Below, in pieces: positions 40,501-47,215 of a stretch of DNA of 64,000 nt (position 1 is its first letter; each line of letters begins with the position of its first letter). A program made the position numbers and the translations under genes. The DNA is from Lutraria lutraria (Eukaryota; Mollusca; Bivalvia; Venerida; Mactridae), in the NCBI GenBank assembly GCA_964023205.1, contig OZ026841.1, positions 25,871,561 to 25,935,560 of the forward strand, read 5' to 3'. The notes under the pieces were generated by a model. It saw only the letters and a list, made by a program, of their open reading frames with translations. It was not told the DNA's origin and searched no databases.

Positions 40501-41251
40501 TATTTTAGAAATGATTCTGTTTTTTAAAATGCCATATTGTTTCTTTTATTTGATTGTGCAATTTTGTTTATGTATATTTTAATAAACTGTTGACATAAAT
40601 GAAACGTTGAATAATTGTTCAGTTATTCTCTCTACCGAAAAATACTTGAAAAAAGTCAACCTGTGCCTTTCTTTTAAGGTTGATATAGCATTAAACGAAA
40701 AAAATGAGTAAGTCATGTTTAATAACAATATTTTCAATGTTATTTTTATTTTGTACAAATTCATTTTCTACATCGACTTACTGCGGTGTATCTCCATTTT
40801 TGTCCGAAGCTTTAGGAACCGTCCACTTTACTTTTACACTATTCTCACCAGGTGCGACATTATAATTGTCCTTGACCTCTGTGGGTTTACACTGATCTTT
40901 GAATTCTGGTGGGTAGTAATAGACAGGGTCGGGTGCATCAGAATCACCAATGTCACCTTCAAACAAGAGGTTTATATGACATCATACACAACCAACCAAC
41001 AATTCCTGCTGAAATAAATGTTCACTGACTTTTTTTTATCTCGATTAAATGTGTTAATGATACAGAAATGACCCGTCCTTGTCGGATTAAATCTCTGCCC
41101 TATGCTACTTAATATCGTTTATTACATAAACTGTATATACTGCACACAGTTTTACAGCATAAAAATAGGTACTTACAAAGAATATCACAAGCAATTAAAC
41201 CACCAGCACCAGCACCACTCCAAAATCGGTTATGCCTCACAACTGGTTCTC
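22362..41251 (-). CDS. large mosaic sushi/HYR/GCC2-GCC3/LamG/EGF/TSP1 transmembrane protein, 5' partial
   Basis: Spliced gene with 25 exons visible, about 1,450 residues, 5' end missing because the first visible exon starts in phase 1. It predicts a type I cell-surface protein: a long Cys-rich ectodomain, one TM helix (AVVFSIVALVIVCLAIYLIW) and a short basic tail. Domain order is HYR, sushi x2, HYR, sushi x2, unknown pair, GCC2/GCC3 x2, LamG/pentraxin, EGF x2, TSP1, sushi, unknown pair, GCC2/GCC3, Thr/Pro linker, TM, tail. All ectodomain exons whose ends are firm are phase 1-1, except the HYR1 and LamG subdivisions, which also join in frame. The combination resembles SVEP1-like proteins of invertebrates, but the order and the TM anchor are not those of vertebrate SVEP1. 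No upstream signal peptide exon identified. Exons are described separately below. Confidence 0.85.
22593..22617 (-). CDS. receptor exon 24: 25-nt microexon
   Basis: Acceptor TTTTTTCATACCATTAG and donor CAT|GTAAGG bracket a 25-nt exon encoding HSSILHGPH together with the CA carried over. It starts in phase 2 and ends in phase 0, exactly what is needed to join the TM exon to the open tail frame at 22,517; without it the tail reads into a stop after about ten codons. Inferred from phase logic and splice signals. Confidence 0.6.
22881..23830 (-). CDS. receptor exons 22-23: Thr/Pro linker and transmembrane segment
   Basis: Exon 23762-23830 (69 nt, phase 1-1) encodes a short Thr/Pro/Glu stalk, FTTTPQIEPTTSPEQIYSE. 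Exon 22881-22974 (94 nt) begins KTTM and encodes about 20 hydrophobic residues (IVAVVFSIVALVIVCLAIYL), then IWKKNC as a stop-transfer sequence. Donor CA|GTAAGT is strong and leaves phase 2, so the next exon must supply one base to complete a codon; the microexon at 22593-22617 does. Confidence 0.88.
24090..24200. repeat. 33-bp tandem repeat, 3.3 copies
   Basis: Unit begins GCAAACACCAAAGTAATCAC and recurs at 24,090, 24,123, 24,156 and (partial) 24,189, near-identical. Intronic in the receptor gene. Confidence 0.9.
24522..24677 (-). CDS. receptor exon 21: juxtamembrane GCC2/GCC3 repeat
   Basis: A 156-nt phase 1-1 exon: ICPAGTYSNGFYCNFCERGT, then SCIQCPSSLTTVTIGS ending in QCSG. It is the last folded module before the membrane. 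The partial paralogue on the plus strand at 49773-49928 is the same length and in the same position. Confidence 0.92.
25380..26145 (-). mobile_element. 5'-truncated LINE, reverse transcriptase C-terminal end
   Basis: The minus-strand frame 25638-26129 encodes 163 aa ending a LINE ORF: FKFRIANHRLHVPIETGRY, then a zinc-knuckle-like CPLCNTNTVGSETHYILQC. This block is typical of the C-terminus of several non-LTR retrotransposon polyproteins found in molluscs and other invertebrates. The RT catalytic part is missing upstream, and a 3' UTR of about 250 bases follows to 25,380. Inserted in a receptor intron between exons 20 and 21; same strand as the gene. Confidence 0.8.
26228..27808. mobile_element. 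decayed DNA transposon with imperfect TIRs
   Basis: The left end contains GTAGCCGTTTAAATTATGACC then CCGTG; the right end is the inverse (CACGGGGTCAACATTATATG then CTACACCGG). Sub-terminal inverse pairs with TTTTCAACGTT also match. The 1.6-kb interior shows no coding transposase. Located in the same receptor intron as the LINE and the next MITE. Confidence 0.55.
27858..28455. mobile_element. MITE made of CTTCAG-rich subterminal repeats
   Basis: The left end GCTACCACGCCACAAAAGAAGC and right end GCTTCTTTTGTTGTGGGGTAG are imperfect inverses. The interior is packed with CTTCAGA and GAAGCGCTTC-like units in both orientations, roughly every 20-40 bases. It lies immediately beside exon 20 of the receptor, whose acceptor-proximal sequence is not affected. 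Confidence 0.6.
28512..29286 (-). CDS. receptor exons 19-20: second unrecognised paired domain
   Basis: Exons 29041-29286 and 28512-28706, phase 1-1. Not recognised. The first has NTLTITTVVEYNSGI, CSDKCQTTAQVSKN and LTVTRSVDLSSGPD. The second has a probable helix QELVDSVSYLEQTAQYLQNY, a strand FTVTVNGATYGVD and a Cys-rich end CPDGQVAFDCAC. Like exons 9-10 it sits between a sushi exon and a GCC2/GCC3 exon, and its last piece ends in a Cys pair. Donor GTGAGT at 28511 is strong. Confidence 0.75.
29411..29500 (+). repeat. SINE core fragment
   Basis: Contains TTCAGTGGTTGTATCCAGAT and TGGAAAATCACCAAATAACA, matching the core of the SINE at 20,468-20,560. The head is missing. Receptor intron. Confidence 0.5.
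29759..29959 (-). CDS. receptor exon 18: sushi-like domain
   Basis: A 201-nt phase 1-1 exon: VCEDLSTKYGTQAECTTDLT, RTCVQTCDEDKIMPPGLQ, YTCGPETNYQWENVQIL and a closing SSCV. The Cys and W pattern fits a sushi module, although the spacing is unusual. The next exon downstream begins the second unrecognised paired domain. Confidence 0.78.
30438..30608 (-). CDS. receptor exon 17: thrombospondin type 1 repeat
   Basis: A 171-nt phase 1-1 exon with the TSP1 signature GGWSEWTISSICTQNCGTGS, RTRACDSPVP and a final LCNTDVC. Both WSxW and CxxxCGxGxxxRxR are present. These modules bind glycosaminoglycans and matrix proteins. Confidence 0.94.
30744..30974 (-). CDS. receptor exon 16: two EGF-like domains
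   Basis: A 231-nt phase 1-1 exon encoding tandem EGF modules: CKSDPCNGHLCVHGQGTYFC followed by CNSGWSGDTC, and CTNHECSNGATCHNGDSNYMC followed by CPPGYSGPLC. Each has six cysteines. The first has a D-Y lead-in but lacks a full calcium-binding consensus. Confidence 0.93.
31115..31180 (+). repeat. tRNA-derived SINE head
   Basis: GCCCGATTAGCTCAGGTGGT has a good A-box and D-arm, followed by an anticodon-like loop and GTCGCGGGTTGGGTAC, a damaged B-box. The anticodon stem does not pair and the 3' acceptor strand is absent, so this is a SINE relic and not a working tRNA gene. Receptor intron. Confidence 0.65.
31288..32969 (-). CDS. receptor exons 13-15: LamG/pentraxin-like (concanavalin-fold) domain
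   Basis: Exons about 32832-32969, 32223-32471 and 31288-31458. The fold is indicated by MTLMVWVKRADEQPMTTILQ, SSVTWTHIAVVWNAAANSLN followed by VYINGDKLFTSTV, and YITGFHVLDRALNLSEI. This is the WTHIAVVWN...VYINGD signature of LamG/pentraxin domains. Exon 1's donor is uncertain: GTAACG after 32832 or GTATAC after 32814. The middle exon's acceptor is also uncertain (32471 or 32462). The phases allow 32832 with 32471, which I chose, or 32814 with 32462. Confidence 0.82.
33349..34226 (-). CDS. receptor exons 11-12: GCC2/GCC3 (ephrin-receptor-like) repeats
   Basis: Exons 34065-34226 and 33349-33495, phase 1-1. They show the family's CPxGxY...CxxCPxGxYxxxxGxxxCxxCPxGxxT pattern: CPRGYYLNEETNECDECPVG with VECILCPDGYSTKQIGS, and CSACLYGEYQDVVGQKTC with CTKCPSGTTTQATS. 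GCC2/GCC3 modules occur in SVEP1 and other extracellular mosaics. The intron between them contains a 33,600-33,830 dispersed repeat. Confidence 0.9.
33590..33840. repeat. dispersed intronic repeat
   Basis: Starts with ATGTATATTGCTTTGCACAT and CCGTCGGTCGGTCGGT, ending GGCGCTTAGGGGCATTCGTG. No coding frame. I believe this family recurs in bivalve genomes (recollection only, not checked). Confidence 0.4.
34380..35874 (-). CDS. receptor exons 9-10: unrecognised paired domain with furin-like site
   Basis: Exons 35593-35874 and 34380-34670, both phase 1-1. I do not recognise the family. The first has FYYGGNCGTNEIMEEIKENF, a probable helix, DICPDSMKCTAENLGITC and then GRKKRDAH, a dibasic stretch fitting the furin consensus R-X-K/R-R. 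The second has a strand-helix-strand look: SHLLVVEFDIVLSIKLSEGE, DIMANVLSAAIQDLLKNGTL, and a Cys pair FDCDAGYFLNVDTC leading into the following GCC2/GCC3 repeat. SEA-like topology is possible. A second such pair lies at 28512-29286. Confidence 0.8.
35042..35361 (+). other. possible small coding relic in a receptor intron
   Basis: An open plus-strand frame of about 105 codons reading RFSEEELNILKHLYNALGSK through IKPWCPSDILKRC, GRHFLLFHKCQRNKCLSFVL and LRTIQMRWALKKI. Its composition looks protein-like and not random (Cys/His pairs, amphipathic helices). I do not recognise the family. It may be a fragment of a mobile-element accessory protein, as it lies antisense in the intron between receptor exons 9 and 10. 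Confidence 0.3.
36837..37968 (-). CDS. receptor exons 7-8: two further sushi-like domains
   Basis: Exons 37750-37968 and 36837-37034, phase 1-1. The first has CGHPLNTLQDKYLAFEC...VECRLSC...LITCEDNG...VWDWGVGQKPFC; it is longer than a standard sushi and more cysteine-rich. The second has CPDLDPPMNGEITPD...IMNCNKNYAIPSL...FCLNNAGWSPVNRTPDC and lies at the short end of the family. The intron between them contains a foldback repeat at 37,083-37,372. Confidence 0.8.
37083..37372. repeat. foldback repeat
   Basis: The left arm (37,083-37,157) has CACAGGCACTTGGCACAT and TTTTTGACTAGACCCTCACT; the right arm (37,302-37,372) is their inverse. A nested inverse pair, AGTTCTCCTCTAATAAATAC with its complement at 37,218-37,241, lies inside. 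Non-coding, in the receptor intron between the two sushi exons 7 and 8. Confidence 0.75.
38242..38493 (-). CDS. receptor exon 6: second HYR domain
   Basis: A single 252-nt phase 1-1 exon. It contains SPPILVCKTPQIFYAN, TSVTWELPTATDTLD, VGSEYVKYEAIDSDGN and a final CNIELRV, the classical HYR pattern of TWxxPxATD followed by xYxAxDxxGN and a C-terminal Cys. The donor chosen is AAG|GTTGGA, which keeps phase 1; an alternative GTGCAA six bases earlier would break the phase. Confidence 0.88.
38764..39496 (-). CDS. receptor exons 4-5: two sushi domains
   Basis: Exons 39320-39496 and 38764-38943, both phase 1-1. Each encodes one complete complement-control (sushi) module with four cysteines and the W near the end: ICARPQWLANGHYIC...PTWSTIPTC, and IKCAPPVPPTNGSVKC...DGTWLNLAETSC. 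Sushi modules mediate protein-protein binding outside the cell. Splice sites are strong (TTTCAG acceptors, GTAAG-type donors). Confidence 0.9.
40017..41251 (-). CDS. receptor exons 1-3: Trp/Gly-rich exon and first HYR domain
   Basis: Exons 41177-41251, 40782-40956 and 40017-40153. The first (75 nt) encodes a short Trp/Gly-rich piece with FWSGAGAGGLIACD; its family is unclear. The next two join (phase 2) into a HYR domain: DSDAPDPVYYYPP, then VKVKWTVPKASDKNG, then THNITYKATDNQNLYRYCHF and a VVTG end. HYR domains are Ig-fold modules involved in adhesion. The acceptor before exon 1 has a good T-rich tract, so an upstream exon must exist, but I could not find it. Confidence 0.82.
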
Positions 41252-43248
41252 CTTAAAATGAAAAAAATGGTTAACAGACAAACCAATACAACAAAAACTT
41301 CATTGACGAGTTTTGCATACTGCAAACAAAACAACATTAGCTATGATTTGCTATTTACCGACAAACGCAGTCATGAAATACATTATAGGTAAATGTTATG
41401 TTAATGAAATAGACAAAGTAATGGCCAAATAAAAGTATATCGTATATTCATAGAACTGTATATATACGTTGTAAATTAACTTCTGCATTAACATAGAGTT
41501 AGCTAAGCTATTGAAATCAAATTGCCGACATGTTGGCAAATATGTAGAGATTTGAGCAAACTGGTATACCCGTCTTTTTGGCTTTGAAAGGGTTGACTAC
41601 AGAATAAAAGCTGAGAGATTGATGATTCTGTCAAAGGCCTAAATTAACTAGAAGACGAATGGCCCCAGACGCCGCATTGACAGTTATTGTTACATTTTAC
41701 ATAGGGAAATAAAACTTTTTAATGAATACCTGCAAATAGTTGCTGAGAAATAGCCCGGACAATTTATATAAATATAGATCTACATTACATGTATATGTAT
41801 AAAAGGAACAAATGGGCCATAACTCATTAAATATTAACAACTTGGAAATGTCTGTCTCACATTTATAAAATTGTTTAAGTTAGTTTTTTTTTCTTTTTAC
41901 TGGGGTTATTGTACGGCGGCGGAAGCCGCCGTACACTCTGGAATGCTTATTTCTAAGTGGCAATGCAAAATCGCAACTTCTTGCACCGAAGCAGATTACT
42001 GACAGTGCCCGAAATATCCGCAATGGTCATCACGTGATATAAACAAAACAGAAATAGAGCGAGGTCACGTGTTACTCACACCAACTAGTGTTAGCTTGAT
42101 GACGCAGTCGCTATTTATAGTCTAAGAATGGAGCGAGCTCGATAAACAACGATCGGAATGAATCTGCCCATCTGTCAATAAATGCAGCCGAAACTCTTTA
42201 TATCAAAGGACTTAGGAAAAATTGTTCGATCTAAATGAACTTCGATGTATAAATTATTAGAGAAATTCGCTGTGTTTATTACATTTTGGAGCGATCGTCG
42301 GTGTGTTGTAATAATCATTTAATCGTGTTATAAGATACGGAACACGGTATTTATACGTTTCGATGTATTTATTTTAGCAACATGTCGCAAATAAACAAAA
42401 CATTATAAACATATTCACACACACTAATTTAATAATCGCGAGCGTGGACACTGACTTGTTTATGCAATTGTCATTAATTAAATATCGATTTCGGAGCTCA
42501 ATACAAAAAATGTCCGATCAGGTGAGAAATGATGACTTAATTGGTTCGACATAGACGGTCACTTTATGGTTCGGTATAGATGGTCACTTTACAGTTGAAA
42601 ATCTATGTTTGGGACCGTTATACCAGGTTTTTACGACAACGTACCCTCAGACAACGGAGTATATTATTTTTGGAGACTTTATTTAAATATTTTATATGCA
42701 TTCCAGCAGATATTGCAACGTCTGATACATCGAGGTGATAGTTTCCCCTGATTTTAATTTTAGGGTGGAAACAGGGACTACATATAGAGTACCTCGTGAA
42801 CTGTAGAACCATATGACCAGATTCATGAGATTCATGAAACATCAACGGCTTGTATTTTTGATGGAGTAGATGATCACTTTAGTTTCGGGATCAGTTAAGT
42901 CAAAATAACAAATTCGTTTGATCTGAAACTTCGCACATCCTGATAAAAAATGTTACATAGGCCACATTCTAGTATTGAATTGCCGGATGCGATTTTGCGC
43001 CGTACAAACATTTAACTTGGTTTATCTGAAATCGTTAACACAATGCACAGTACGATAGAGATGGTTAACGCTGATAAAGTAAAGTCGTTAAAGGGATACA
43101 GTGTTTATCGCAATAAAACACTATTTTGAGCGTTCGGTTAGATTTTTGTGTTACTTTGTATAAAAGTATGATATTTAATCTTTGTAAAAAAAACTATTAA
43201 AAAAAATATTATTTTACATTTTAGCGTATTAAGGCAGGCTCGACGCCT
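41252..43248. other. region upstream of the visible receptor exons
   Basis: No exon identified, although at least one must lie upstream. Two CACGTG E-boxes at about 42,031-42,072 and a CpG-richer stretch at about 41,900-42,200 could mark a promoter. A perfect 10-bp-arm hairpin lies at 41,911-41,934. A minus-strand open frame at 42,618-42,845 (75 codons) shows no recognisable features. Confidence 0.35.
41911..41934. other. perfect GC-rich hairpin with GGAA loop
   Basis: GTACGGCGGC and its exact inverse GCCGCCGTAC flank a four-base GGAA loop. This is the most stable short hairpin I noticed in an otherwise AT-rich stretch. Role unknown. Confidence 0.7.
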
Positions 43249-43252
43249 TAAG

Positions 43253-44330
43253 GTGAACCATACTCAATCCGGCTTACGGCCTGACTGGCCGAGACAAGTT
43301 GACTATATCTTGGTACAAGGTTTTCCGATGGATGATGGGTCGGGGAAAAAGGGGAAATCTTATGGTAGTCTTTACTGATTTGAATATGCTGGAATGTCTG
43401 GGAATGGAAACTCCTGATGGCCAGGTTTCAGATAGTCGGGTAGGGGAATGGCGACCTGATTAAATAAGATGTTAACAAACATGATCAGGCGCTGGTCAAT
43501 TCGGTGAAGGTCAAGGCGTCTCCACTCTTGGGAGTTTGCATGTCTGTAACACTTGGTTTCCAGCTGTAGTCCCTCTTGACCCAGCGGGCATCTCGGCGCA
43601 GTGCAGATTCTAACTGGTCGATGAGAGCACCAGTGTATGGATACCAGACAATGGTGCTGTACTCAAGCTGGGGACGTACAAGTGCTTTGCATGCCGTGCT
43701 TTTGGGTGGTTCAGGGTGTACCTTGATGTTTCGTCTGAGGAATCCTGGAGTTTCATTTGCCTTTTTGTGATGATATCTATGTGATTTCCATGTAAGATTG
43801 CTTGAAATATTGACACCAAGATATTTTGCAGTTTAGACAGTTTCTTAGATGATTTTGAGCAAGAAGTATTGTGTTGGTATGGGTGTCTTGAGTCTAGTGA
43901 TTTGGGTGACTTGGCACTTTGGTGGATTGAATTTCATGTCCCATTTAGATTGCCATTGTTCAAGTGTATGTAGTTCGCAAAGAGTCGGACCTTTGTCAGG
44001 AAGATTATTAATATAGATCAGAAATAATAGCGGTCCTAGTGTCGAGCCCTGGGGAACACCTGAAGAGACAGGATTGAGGTTGATGAAGAGCTAATACTAC
44101 TACTGACTGTGACCTGTTATCAAGAAAGGATTTGATTCATTTAGAGTTACGTCCCTTATACCATAGATATGCAGCTTATATTCGAAGGCTTTCGAGAAGT
44201 CAAGAAGTATTAGGTCGACTTGACTTTTCTCATTTACTGCCAGGAAAATATCATCTACTAACATGAGAAGCTGAGTTTGACAAGACCTCTTTTCTCTGCA
44301 ACCCTGCTGCAGTTTTGTTACTGAATACTA
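43253..44330 (-). pseudogene. jockey-like LINE reverse transcriptase, decayed
   Basis: Minus-strand pieces in order: [50 protein letters not shown] then [43 protein letters not shown] and ALVRPQLEYSTIVWYPYT. This is the order of RT motifs in jockey/CR1-type elements. The active-site block (the F/Y-A-D-D region) between NNLPD and the KWDMKF part is deleted, and stops and frameshifts interrupt the rest. Not mobile. Confidence 0.85.
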
Positions 44331-46050
44331 GTATTGAGTTTGTTTACCCTCGCCACCGGGAACTACCGTATGGGCGAACTAAATTGCTAGGTAATTTTTA
44401 TGATACAAACTGATGAGGGCCTAATAAATCGTATTGTGTGGAGAACAAAGTAACTTAAAAGGTAAATCGTATAATTGTGTCAATTATGTGAATTAGGAAG
44501 CAGTAAAAAAATGAATGGCTGGTGTTTGGTCGGTTCCTTCTATTGTCATCTTCACGGTAAATGTGTGGAATTGTGTGTTACTTAGTATCATTTTTGTAAC
44601 TGAACACATCAGACATCTGTCTGTCGATCCACCTGCAAACGTGACTGAACAACTTTCATTTTTTGTCATTATCGTATATACATGCGCTCTTTCAGTTGTG
44701 TCTTTATACTTTAAGTCGTGAAATTCCTGCCCATTATTGTTCCGCGTCCACATGCGCGGAGCTATTTGTGTTTATGATTGTTTTTGGTCAATTGACTCGG
44801 ATTTGATATTTTGTAATCCTTTCGACCAACAGTCTAAATTTCGTTTGGATACGAGAACGAAAACAACAATTCGATTTTCTTTATCACACATGACACATGA
44901 GGTAAGGACCATGATAAATCTATTATTAAAACATATTTATTTTGAATCATAGCCATGCAAATTGCGTCAATGGACTCGGATTTGATATTTTATAATCCTT
45001 TCGGTCAACAGTCAGACTTTATTTCGGCACGGACTTAACTACTGATGAATTAACTGACCATATAGATAAAGAGGGAAAACACTGACGACATACACAAAGA
45101 GGAATTTGCATGGCTATGTATGGTAGTATACGATGTACTTACATTCCAATGCGATTTACAATGCGACACAGTATGTTTAAATTTACAAAAGTACTAAATG
45201 AAACGAATAAATGTAAACTTAGTATAATTAACAGCTGTATGTACGTGGGCTATTCTTTTCTTACTTTTGATTTCTGACAATTATTTTTACTTAATTAACA
45301 AAATTTTCACATTCTCAAATTAAGCTAGATAATAACTGTACTATATTGGTAAATTGATGATTTTGTTCTGTTCTGTTATATTTTGTTATTTTCAATGTTT
45401 GTAAAATGTTGCTTATAGTTCATGCATGTAAGTGTATGTTTATATGACGATGGGCTGTAATGTTTAAATCTTAATAAAGTATCTGTTCTGTTCTGTTCTG
45501 TTTCTGTATGCCCAAAGTGTCTGTGTGATATTATTATGATAGTGCATTGTCGGTTCATTTCTGCACAATAACAGTTGATATACCTGATTAATAGGATGAT
45601 TATCTTATGGAAAAATATATTATTTTGTTCAGATTCATTCTACTTAAAAAGTGTTGGTCCTTTTTTGGTAAATTGTATATGAGATAAGATTTGTTTTGTA
45701 AAATTAATCAGTTCAAATGTTGTTTGCCTGTTATTTTTACCCCTTGGTAACGTTTTACCCTAACAAATGTCTTCAGATATAATTAAACCATACATTCTTG
45801 GCCGGATTTACCCCCTGGCCAGTTTTTCTCTTTGTCTTCAAATATAATTAAATCATACAGTCTTGGCGATTTTTACCCTCCTGGCCATTTTTCCCCTCCA
45901 GCCCTGAATCCTGAAATAAAACTAACCACTATATTATTTTGTTACATTCATTGTCACTTTGTCCCCTCTGGGTGACTCAGAAATAAGGTAAAGACGTACG
46001 TATTGACTCAGAAATATGAAGATAAAGATTTAATTCAGAAATATGAATAT
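44331..46050. other. intergenic region between the LINE and the foldback element
   Basis: A minus-strand open frame at 44,493-44,753 (86 codons with an ATG) has Cys-containing blocks SCSVTFAGGSTDRCLMCSV but no recognised family. A diverged duplication of about 50 bases (GACTCGGATTTGATATTTT) occurs near 44,795 and 44,974. A TCTGT microsatellite lies near 45,481. Confidence 0.35.
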
Positions 46051-46965
46051 ACAGACTTAAGGTGAATCGTCACAGAACAAATTTGTGAAAAAAATAGCCA
46101 CCTGACATTTTTGCTATGCATCCTAAAAAGTGGCGTTGTTCAATAATTACTGAAAGTACATAACTGAAATGAGTTTTTATCAATAGCTAATGATGCAATG
46201 TACATTTCTGCATCAGTAAAATAATATTTGATGATTAACAAGTATCTATAATTCTCACCTGAACTTATGCTAATTCCATTAGCAAAAATAATGTATCATA
46301 ATATCAAAATTAATTCAAACTACAATGTCCAACAATAACTTCAATATGTCATTGAGGGTTTCCATATTTTAAATTTTCATTATTAAATGTTTTTCCATGT
46401 TTATTTTCAATTCTTAACACAGTCCTCAATATTCACATTTTACAAAAATCCTCCACACATGTGTTTACACTATGTTTTACACAGTAGCCTAAACAAATAT
46501 GGAAGAAAATTCACTGTGCGAGAGTTAAGGACTGTGTTAAGAATTGAAAATAAACATGGAAAACATTTAATAATGAAAATTTAAAATATGGAAACCCTCA
46601 ATGACATATTGACTGGAATTTGCGTAAGTTCAGGTGAGAATTATAGATACTTGTTAATCATCAAATATTATTTTACTGGTGCAATAATGTACATTGAATC
46701 ATTAGCTATTGATAAAGACTCATTTCAGTTATGTCCTTTCAGTAATTATTGAACAACGCCACGTTTTAGGATGCATAGCAAAATATCAGATGGCTATTTC
46801 TTCACAAATTTGTGCTTTGACGATTCACCTTAAGTATGAACAGAAAGACGTAAGTATTAACTAAGAAATATGAACACACAGTCAGAAATATAAACGTACA
46901 GACGTGAGTATAAGCTCAGAAATATGAACATACAGACGTTACTATGAACTCTATGAAATATGAAT
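45983..46965. repeat. short tandem repeats flanking the foldback element
   Basis: Units with CTCAGAAATATGAA and AGACGTA recur on both sides of the element (about 45,975-46,054 and 46,836-46,965), spaced about 30 bases. The element appears to have inserted into this pre-existing array. Confidence 0.55.
46055..46835. mobile_element. TTAA-bounded foldback element
   Basis: The left arm 46,055-46,436 and right arm 46,528-46,835 are near-perfect inverses starting ACTTAAGGTGAATCGTC. The right arm lacks about 75 internal bases. The loop is about 91 bases. Both ends contain TTAA next to GGTGAATCG, as in TTAA-targeting superfamilies (piggyBac or Kolobok). Non-coding. Confidence 0.85.
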
Positions 46966-47215
46966 GTTATTTCATAAATGACTTTCATTGATAATACATG
47001 TTTATGCATATTGTGTAGTGTTCATGTATTATCTTATAATACAGATTGCATTATGTTGCCTTTGACTGTTGTAAAATACTTGATTCACATAAATATTCAT
47101 GTCTGCGTAGATGTTATCATTTACCTTCTCTGTTTTTTATAAGAATAGCAATTGACATTGCTTATAGTTGTTTGATATATAAGCATCGTGTTGAAGTCAT
47201 TGTGTTAAGTCTTTA

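Noticed and set aside
42618..42845. 75-codon ORF as an upstream receptor exon
   Set aside because: No acceptor or donor in a matching phase and no recognised module.
46387..46584. 65-codon ORF
   Set aside because: Spans the loop of the foldback element and is formed by inverse arms.
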